Source: Montanilutibacter psychrotolerans (lineage in GTDB: Bacteria; Pseudomonadota; Gammaproteobacteria; Xanthomonadales; Xanthomonadaceae). Taken from it: a stretch of DNA of 64,000 nucleotides. The stretch is taken from positions 496,001-560,000 of the forward strand of contig NZ_RIBS01000002.1 in the NCBI RefSeq assembly GCF_003719825.1, given 5' to 3'. Positions 35,901 through 41,962 of the stretch are shown here, piece by piece. The position numbers were made by a program, and so were the translations under genes. Numbering within the stretch: the first letter of the stretch is position 1; each line of letters begins with the position of its first letter. The notes below the pieces were generated by a model. That model was not told where the DNA came from. It was given only the letters and a program-made list of their open reading frames with translations, and did no database searches.

Positions 35901-37165
35901 GCGACACCGCCAACCCGGTGCTCAAGACCACAACCGCACCGAGCCTGACGACGCGCGGTTTCACCGGCCACGAGCACATCGACGGGCTGGGCGTAATCCA
36001 CATGAACGGCCGCATCTACGACCCGGACCTGGGCCGCTTCCTGCAGCCCGACCCGGTGATCCAGGCGCCAAACAGCGCGCAAAGCTGGAACGCGTACACC
36101 TACGTATTCAACAACCCGCTTCGCTACACCGACCCCACGGGAATGATCGGTATCGAGGAACGGCAATGGGCGGCCACCGCGTTCGCGATCGTGTACACCT
36201 ACTTCACCTGGGACCTGCAAGGCGGTGCGGCGATCGCGGCGGCTGCGGCCGGCGGGTTCGTCAGTGGCTCGATCGCCACCGGCAGCTGGGACGGAGGCAT
36301 CCGTGGCGCATTTACCGCGGGCCTTACCGCCGGCATCGGAATGGGCGTTGCGCACTACGGCAGTGCGGTCCGCGTGGGTGCCATGGCGATGACCGGTGGT
36401 GTGCTCGAATACGTCCAGGGCGGCAGTTTCGGCCACGCCTTCGTCGCCGCCGGCCTGACCGCAGCGGTGATGCCGGGCGTGCGCGACATCCCCAACGACT
36501 TCGCCCGCATCACCGTCGGAGCGCTCCTCGGCGGCACGCTGTCAGAGCTGACGGGTGGGAAATTTGCGAATGGGGCGATCAGTGGAGCGATCCAGGTGGT
36601 TTTGTCGGGTCGGCCGCCATCCAGGGCAAGCCAAGACGCTTTCATGGTTGAGTTCAGGGATCCAAACGCTGTTTCGCGATGGGCGGACAAGGTTCCGGGC
36701 GGTCGCGAGGCGTTTGCCCGAGTAATGGTGGCGCGCGGAAAGCTTGGTGATCCGGGGCGCGTCATCTACAACCCCGTTCAGCCTGTGGGTATCGATGGAT
36801 CAAAGCCCAGGGCTAGCACGTTTTCGAACGGAACGATCGAGATCTATCCGAGTGCATTTGATCTCAATTACTATGACTTCGGATCGGCTCTGTATCATGA
36901 GTATGTGCATCTCGCGCGCTTCGAGGTGTATGCGCAGTCTAATTTTCGCTATTCAATGAATACGCAGCCGCAGTACATGATGGAGGCGGAGGCCTACGGG
37001 AAAATGCTGACGCCCAGTAATCCCTTCTTTGACGGAATGTCGAAGCGCTTCTCTCTCGAAATGAGGGGCAACGACAGTCAGGTAGGCTTTGGTGGCCTTT
37101 CGGAAGCCAATCAGGCAAGGGCGCTTGCCGGTCAGTACAATTGTGCAGCCGCCCCAGGATGCTAA
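29942..37165 (+). CDS. SpvB/FG-GAP/RHS polymorphic toxin with C-terminal metallopeptidase-like tip
   Basis: A 2407-residue protein with GTG start after an AGGGGG ribosome site. Residues about 20-50 form a hydrophobic signal or anchor. Around 80-150 is an SpvB-type segment ([23 protein letters not shown]); about 420-845 has seven FG-GAP/VCBS-like D-x-[ND]-G-D motifs that probably bind calcium; a TcdB-middle-like segment follows; about 1230-2000 carries RHS/YD repeats; and the core ends GRFLQPDP...[11 protein letters not shown] near 2064. RHS shells encapsulate and release their C-terminus. A glycine-rich pre-toxin segment (2065-2215) precedes the tip, whose HEYVH (residues 2319-2323), with Glu2348/2350 downstream, matches a zinc metallopeptidase. 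No VgrG or PAAR gene is nearby. Confidence 0.88.
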   Translation: [2407 protein letters not shown]

Positions 37166-37167
37166 TC

Positions 37168-37656
37168 ATGAAATCGCTGAAACACTTGGCAATCTCGTTG
37201 TCCACGCAGAAGGCGGCCCCCGTCTTCTTGGCTGGGATGGCGTTCGCACTGTCCGCTGGCAGCCTAGAAGCGCCGCCTTTAAAGGCAAGCCTCAAGCGCG
37301 ATGGCTCGTCATATGTCGTGGAGATCGCGAACGTTTCCAGCCAGACGTTGAATCTGACCCCGCTGAAGCTTGGAGGAGCAGATTTCAGCGGTCTCAGTCT
37401 TTATCTCTACGACCCATCCAGCGGCTTACTTGGTGAGGCTATGGGTACGGTATTTCCCGGTCCCCCTGGCCCAAGGCCGCAAAGAGCTGTGGTGGCGCCG
37501 CGCCGCGCACTTCTCGCCCGGTTCTCGCGCGATGAAGTCGCTAAGTATCTTGCGCCGCTTCCCAAGTGTTACTACCTCGTAGCCGTCTATCATGAGATGC
37601 AGATGGAGAGGCGAATTTGGTCGTCTCCTTCGAACGCGATCTACGAGTGTTCCTAG
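37168..37656 (+). CDS. Putative exported immunity protein of the rhs toxin
   Basis: A 162-residue protein starting two bases after the rhs stop, the usual position of an immunity gene. The N-terminus has a hydrophobic stretch (APVFLAGMAFALSAGSLEA) that could be a signal peptide, although it begins about 18 residues in. The mature part (ASLKRDGSSYVVEIANVSSQTLNLTPLKL, FSGLSLYLYDPSSGLLGEAMG) has the look of an immunoglobulin-like beta-sandwich, the fold used by several protease inhibitors; this is inference. An exported immunity protein fits a toxin acting outside the cytoplasm. A broken second copy lies at 44881. Confidence 0.7.
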   Translation: MKSLKHLAISLSTQKAAPVFLAGMAFALSAGSLEAPPLKASLKRDGSSYVVEIANVSSQTLNLTPLKLGGADFSGLSLYLYDPSSGLLGEAMGTVFPGPPGPRPQRAVVAPRRALLARFSRDEVAKYLAPLPKCYYLVAVYHEMQMERRIWSSPSNAIYECS

Positions 37657-37735
37657 GGTCGAGCTGGCCTGAGTGATTTCGTTGCAGTAACCTCGAAGCA
37701 CAGTGGCGTCGGGCTGCCGTTCCAATCGGAATCAA

Positions 37736-37813
37736 TGGGGGCGGAGGCAATTAAGCCGTCCGCGTGATATGCAAGTCTGCGCTCTGCATGGCACTGCCTC
37801 CGCCGTCGCCCCA
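37736..37813. repeat. Imperfect palindrome at module boundary, copy 1
   Basis: TGGGGGCGGAGGCA ... TGCCTCCGCCGTCGCCCCA: arms of 14 and 19 bases around a 45-base centre containing AATTAAGCCG and TGCA...TGCA. It sits directly upstream of the first displaced RHS C-terminal module. Related copies lie at 40229 and 43131, and a broken one at 43376. Confidence 0.75.
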
Positions 37814-39077
37814 GTGGCTGAAGCGAAGCAGACGGCGCCTGACGACGCGCAGGTTTACCGGCCACGAGAACATCGACGGGCTGGGCGTGATCCACATGAA
37901 CGGTCGCATCTACGACCCGGACCTGGGCCGCTTCCTGCAGCCCGACCCGGTGATCCAGGCGCCAAACAGCGCGCAAAGCTGGAACGCGTACACCTACGTA
38001 TTCAACAACCCGCTGCGCTACACCGACCCCACGGGAATGATCGGTATCGAGGAGCGCCAGTGGGCCGGTGCCGCGGTGGCGATCGTGATGACGGCGATCT
38101 ACCCCGGTTCCGCGCAGTTGTGGTATTCGATGCTCACCGGAATGGTGGCCGGCTGGGTAAGCACAGGGAGCATGCAGGGTGCGATCACCGGTGCGATATC
38201 GGCGGGACTGTTCGCCGGGATCGGCAGTTACTTCGACTCAGCGAGGTGGGCCAACGCCCCATCGGGAAGCGGCGCATTCGGTTCCGGCCTGACCTGGGGC
38301 GGATACGGCGCCAAAACGCTGTCGCACGGCGTTGCCGGCGGCGTGATGTCAACAATGCAGGGCGGCAAGTTCGGACACGGCTTCGCGAGTGCCGGCGTGG
38401 CGCAGGCGTTCTCGCCGATGATCAACAACATTGGCAACAACGCTCCTTCCTACGCACCGGCGCGTATCGCGGCGGCGATAATCCTAGGGGGTACTGCCTC
38501 GCTCCTCAGCGGAGGGAAGTTCGCCAGTGGTGCGGTTACGGCGGCGTTTTCGCGAGCGTTCAATGATGAGACCCACCCCGAAGGGGGCACATGGACAGGG
38601 GCCGATCGCGCACTAGCTGAACTCAAGCGTATTGCGGAAACGGTTACTTCTCCCGAACTCTCGGACTTCCGGGATGCGAGCGTTAGATTTTGCGGAGGAG
38701 TGAAAGCAGCGGGATGCATAAGGGTTGGATTCGAGGGCGGAAAGCCTGCGTTCGATGCAGTCGGGGGCGCGGGAGTTGCGACTGGTCTACAGTTGGAAAT
38801 GCAAACCGACTGGGGCGGAGTACCCGAGGGCGCAGCAGGTGGCCCGCGGGGATGGGTGGGAGTCGAGTTTAGTGCTAGTGCTACGGTTCTAGGCGTGGGA
38901 ACCGGTTATCGAGCGACAGGGCTGATGACTACGCAAGGTGCGTTGGTTGACGAGGGCGTAATTCCCTTGCGATGGAAGCCGGGGTCAGTTGTATCCCGTA
39001 TAGGTAGTGTGATCGCGGGTGGGCGCGTGGGCGGTGTCTTTCCTTATCAGGCAATTGATGTAACCGAGCAGCCTTAG
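37764..39077 (+). CDS. Displaced RHS C-terminal module 1, unknown toxin tip
   Basis: An open frame of 437 codons with no convincing start (GTG 37764 or ATG 37788 lie in the palindrome), so it is probably a silent module. From about 37834 it repeats the end of the RHS core ([36 protein letters not shown] to [14 protein letters not shown]), then a pre-toxin segment rich in Gly/Ala and hydrophobic stretches, shared with module 2 up to AFNDE (about 38570), then a unique 165-residue tip ([16 protein letters not shown]..., GGVGVATG-type glycine runs). The tip family is not recognised. A small two-TM protein gene follows 10 bp later. Confidence 0.7.
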   Translation: [437 protein letters not shown]

Positions 39078-39087
39078 GAGAGGGTGA

Positions 39088-39264
39088 ATGAATATCACGT
39101 TAGCTGCTATCCCTGTTTCAGTGATCGTTCTTACGGTTGCGGTCCTAATATGGCGTCAAGCTAAGCGCGCCGCATCAGTTTGGGCGAAATTTGAGCTGTA
39201 TACAGTGTCAATCGGAATAATTGCCTTTGTCAGTCTAGGGTGGATATTTGGCTTGTGGCATTGA
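39088..39264 (+). CDS. 58-residue two-TM protein, putative immunity protein
   Basis: Below the usual length cut-off but convincing: ATG 39088 follows GGAGAGGG by six bases, and it begins 10 bp after the tip of module 1. The product has two hydrophobic helices (about residues 4-22, AAIPVSVIVLTVAVLIW, and 39-57, YTVSIGIIAFVSLGWIFGLW) linked by a basic loop (RQAKRAASVWAKF). A small membrane protein is what protects cells from pore-forming or membrane-active toxins, so this favours such an activity for the module 1 tip. Function is inferred from position only. Confidence 0.6.
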   Translation: MNITLAAIPVSVIVLTVAVLIWRQAKRAASVWAKFELYTVSIGIIAFVSLGWIFGLWH

Positions 39265-39299
39265 GGTGTGGGCCGGGGGATCGGACTCATTCTCTTGTC

Positions 39300-39388
39300 A
39301 TTGACGGCGTCAGCCATGCCACCGCGGTCCGATATGACACGTACGGGCGCCCCGGAAGGGGATGGAAGCGTCCGGACGCTGGGCGAAG
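39300..39388 (+). pseudogene. Fragment of the RHS core
   Basis: About 90 bp closely matching rhs positions 34847-34936 (TTGACGG-GTCA...GGTATGACACGTACGG...), including two small indels. It separates the module 1 immunity candidate from the lipoprotein gene and shows that core DNA has been carried or left behind here. Confidence 0.75.
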
Positions 39389-39395
39389 GGCCGCC

Positions 39396-39923
39396 ATGAA
39401 GAAGATCTTTCCCTTATTGGCCTTCCTGGTCCTCATGCTGGCTGCGTGTGGAGCCGAAAACTCTAGTGCGACAGATCGTGTCGCAGGGTCGAGGCCTCAA
39501 TGCGCTAGCGAGCACAACGGCCAGGATCGGCCTTGCCAAATTTCACCGTACAGGTTGGTGTCCGTAGGCACTCCTGCAGACGGAATGTATGTGAGCACAG
39601 TTCTGTTTTACCCAGGCATGGGTGTGAAATTGTTGTTTGTCAACGAAGACGCGGCGGAACATGAAGACTACTCGTCCTCCTTCCTCGTACTCGGCGCTGA
39701 CGCGGGCAAACTTCCCAAGGAGAGGGGCTTCTACCGCGTAGTCGCAAGGTTAAATAATGACCATTCGGATCATGGTGTTGGCTCTGGGGTATATAGCCAG
39801 GCGGGTACATTCACAGAGCTTGTCGAAGTGCGACGTAAGGTTGCCATGATCTCCCGGTTGGAGGAGTGCCGTCAGCTAGGGTGCTCGGTTCAATATCAAG
39901 ACGGAACGAAGACAGGCGAGTAG
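39396..39923 (+). CDS. Orphan lipoprotein in toxin island
   Basis: A 175-residue lipoprotein (MKKIFPLLAFLVLMLAAC, lipobox LAAC). The mature part has Cys pairs and strand-like segments (YRLVSVGTPADGMYVSTVLFYPGMGVKLLFVNEDAAEHED, GFYRVVARLNNDHSDHG) and a C-terminal CRQLGCSVQY. It starts eight bases after an RHS core fragment. Architecture matches other secreted or lipidated immunity candidates on this island, including the one at 42519, with which it shares the general layout (short Cys-containing N-terminal part, ICQIS/ACQVS-like motif, parallel strands). Probably an orphan immunity protein whose toxin tip has been lost. Confidence 0.6.
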   Translation: MKKIFPLLAFLVLMLAACGAENSSATDRVAGSRPQCASEHNGQDRPCQISPYRLVSVGTPADGMYVSTVLFYPGMGVKLLFVNEDAAEHEDYSSSFLVLGADAGKLPKERGFYRVVARLNNDHSDHGVGSGVYSQAGTFTELVEVRRKVAMISRLEECRQLGCSVQYQDGTKTGE

Positions 39924-39975
39924 CCGTCAGCATTGAAGCCGGCAGTTCGACCTGTCGTCGTCGGAGATCGAAAGC

Positions 39976-40157
39976 TGGACGGAAATGGTTCCAGGTTCAT
40001 TTTCTTTGGCGTTGATACGCGGGTCTGGGGATTCTCTGGCGATGACTTCGGAACCCGCTCCGATGGTGGACGGAAATGGTTCCAGGTTCATTTTCTTTGG
40101 CGTTGAGACGCGGGTCTGGGGATTCTCTGGCGATGACTTCGGAACCCGCTCCGATGG
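39976..40157. repeat. 91-bp direct tandem repeat, two copies
   Basis: Units begin at 39976 and 40067 (GGACGGAAATGGTTCCAGGTT...CCCGCTCCGATGG) and differ by about one base. The second copy, with the 80 bp following it, recurs once at 43219-43390. Non-coding in appearance. Confidence 0.88.
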
Positions 40158-40228
40158 AGCGGAAGCCTGCCTATCATCAAACTGCATCGGTGATCTCACG
40201 TCGTCCTACACGCAGAGAATCGAATCAA

Positions 40229-40306
40229 TGGGGACGGAGACAATTAAGCCGCCCGCGTGACATGGGAGTCAGTGCTCTGCATGGCACTGACTCCACCGTC
40301 GCCCCA
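40229..40306. repeat. Imperfect palindrome at module boundary, copy 2
   Basis: TGGGGACGGAGACAATTAAG ... TGACTCCACCGTCGCCCCA. Same size (78 bp) and position as copy 1, upstream of the second displaced RHS module. The internal change GGAGACA/TGACTCC is compensated on both arms, consistent with selected pairing or gene conversion. Confidence 0.75.
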
Positions 40307-40321
40307 GAGCCTGAAGCGAAG

Positions 40322-40437
40322 CAGACGGCGCCTGACCACGCGCGGTTTCACCGGCCACGAGCACATCGACGGGCTGGGCGTAATCCACATGAACGGCCGC
40401 ATCTACGACCCGGACCTGGGCCGCTTCCTGCAGCCCG
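40322..40437 (+). pseudogene. 5' part of displaced RHS module 2, cut by a 5-nt deletion
   Basis: Encodes [38 protein letters not shown], as in the rhs gene. The other two copies read CAGCCCGACCCGGTGATC; this one reads CAGCCCGGTGATC, a 5-nt loss between CCCG direct repeats, so the reading frame breaks at about 40436. Confidence 0.85.
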
Positions 40438-41526
40438 GTGATCCAGGCGCCAAACAGCGCGCAAAGCTGGAACGCGTACACCTACGTATTCAACAACCCG
40501 CTTCGCTATACCGACCCCACCGGAATGATCGGTATCGAGGAGCGCCAGTGGGCCGGTGCCGCGGTGGCGATCGTGATGACGGCGATCTACCCCGGTTCCG
40601 CGCAGTTGTGGTATTCGATGCTCACCGGAATGGTGGCCGGCTGGGTAAGCACAGGGAGCATGCAGGGTGCGATTACCGGCGCGATATCGGCGGGCCTATT
40701 CGCCGGAATCGGCAGTTACTTCGACTCAGCGAGGTGGGCCAACGCCCCGTCGGGAAGCGGCGCCTTCGGCTCCGGCCTCACCTGGGGTGGATACGGTGCC
40801 AAATCGCTCTCGCACGGCGTTGCTGGCGGCGTGATGTCATCAATGCAAGGCGGAAAGTTCGGGCACGGGTTCGCCAGTGCCGGCGCGGCGCAGGCGTTCT
40901 CGCCAATGATCGATACCATCGGCAACAACAGTCCTTCCTACGCACCGAAGCGAATCGCCGCAGCGGCAATCGCAGGAGGTGCCACCTCGATGCTGAGCGG
41001 TGGAAAGTTCGCAAATGGCGCTATTACAGCAGCGTTCTCAAGGGCGCTTAATGATGAAGCGAGTCGGTCGAATGAAAGGCAGTATGGATTCCCCGACAAC
41101 TGGCAAAGCTTGGAAACGAACTTCGTTCCGTACTTCACGGACGACCAGGCATACTTGGCAGCTTCCGCCGTTAATGGCGTAGTGCTCGCTGACTGGGTTT
41201 GGTCATTCAACGGCGAAACCGCGAAGATTGGCATCGGTGATATGAGTCTAAGTGACGGGTCATCTATGCGTCCGCATAGATCTCACACTGACGGGCTTTC
41301 GGTTGACCTGAGGCCAATTCGGACTGATGGCTCGGGAGGTAGACCTACATGGCGAAGTAGTACTTATGACCGTGCGGCAACGCAGAGATTGGTGAATGCA
41401 CTGCGTGTCAGCGGCAATGTCGACTACATATACTTCAACGATCCCGGTGTAACGGGTCTGAAATTCTGCTGCACTTCTAGCCCAGCGTTGCACGACAACC
41501 ATTTACACGTGAGGTACAAGAAATGA
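40438..41526 (+). CDS. Displaced RHS C-terminal module 2, murein endopeptidase-like tip
   Basis: 362 codons beginning just after the frameshift at a GTG. Residues about 1-40 are RHS core end ([25 protein letters not shown]), about 41-205 the same pre-toxin segment as module 1, and the tip from about 207. The tip has [14 protein letters not shown] and, close to the C-terminus, D-N-H-L-H-V-R: the H-x(6)-D and H-x-H pattern of LAS metallopeptidases, closest to penicillin-insensitive murein endopeptidase MepA (M74). It would cut peptidoglycan cross-links. A secreted putative immunity gene overlaps its stop. Confidence 0.75.
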   Translation: [362 protein letters not shown]

Positions 41527-41882
41527 AGATAGCGAACCTACTTCTTGCTTTCTGCCTTGGCGTGACCTCTTCCGCAATCGGTGGCGATGTCACCCGCGAA
41601 GGAGACGTTAATGGAAGCTACTTAGTAAAGACTGGCCCCTTTGAAATTGATCCAGATCCTGAAGATAGAGATGTCAGGGTGTACTTGTCCCTCAAGAGTG
41701 ACGGTGCCCGGGCCATGTATGAAGCAATCGAAGGTGGGGCAAGTAACGACTTCTGCGGCGATAAGGAGACCTGGGTTAAGCACGCAGGAGATGTAATTTG
41801 CTTTAAGAATGCAGGGGGGTATGAATGTGTTTTTGCTCTTAACATGCATAACGGAAAGCTTGAAAACGCTGCTGCTTGTTGA
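41523..41882 (+). CDS. Putative secreted immunity protein for the murein endopeptidase tip
   Basis: A 119-residue protein whose ATG overlaps the TGA of the toxin tip (ATGA), so the two are translationally coupled. It has a signal peptide (MKIANLLLAFCLGVTSSAIG), and the mature part ends with a Cys pair (AGDVICFKNAGGYECVFALN) that could form a disulfide, then ENAAAC. Periplasmic location is expected for protection against a peptidoglycan-cutting toxin. A same-length paralogue without an intact toxin is at 43981. Confidence 0.75.
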   Translation: MKIANLLLAFCLGVTSSAIGGDVTREGDVNGSYLVKTGPFEIDPDPEDRDVRVYLSLKSDGARAMYEAIEGGASNDFCGDKETWVKHAGDVICFKNAGGYECVFALNMHNGKLENAAAC

Positions 41883-41962
41883 GTCGTGAGGGCCGCAGTC
41901 ATGCGTCGGGACCGGTCGCGCAATCTGCGACGTCCTCGTTGAAGTAGCCCCGAGAGGTGGTT

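Noticed and set aside
33176..36436. 1086-codon minus-strand frame opposite rhs
   Set aside because: Mirror frame of the RHS repeats; no start signal and no recognisable motif.
39976..40157. Direct repeats considered as a CRISPR array
   Set aside because: Only two contiguous 91-bp copies with no spacers and no cas genes.
39985..40260. 91-codon plus-strand frame within the tandem repeats
   Set aside because: It only translates the 91-bp units in successive frames and the palindrome; no ribosome site.
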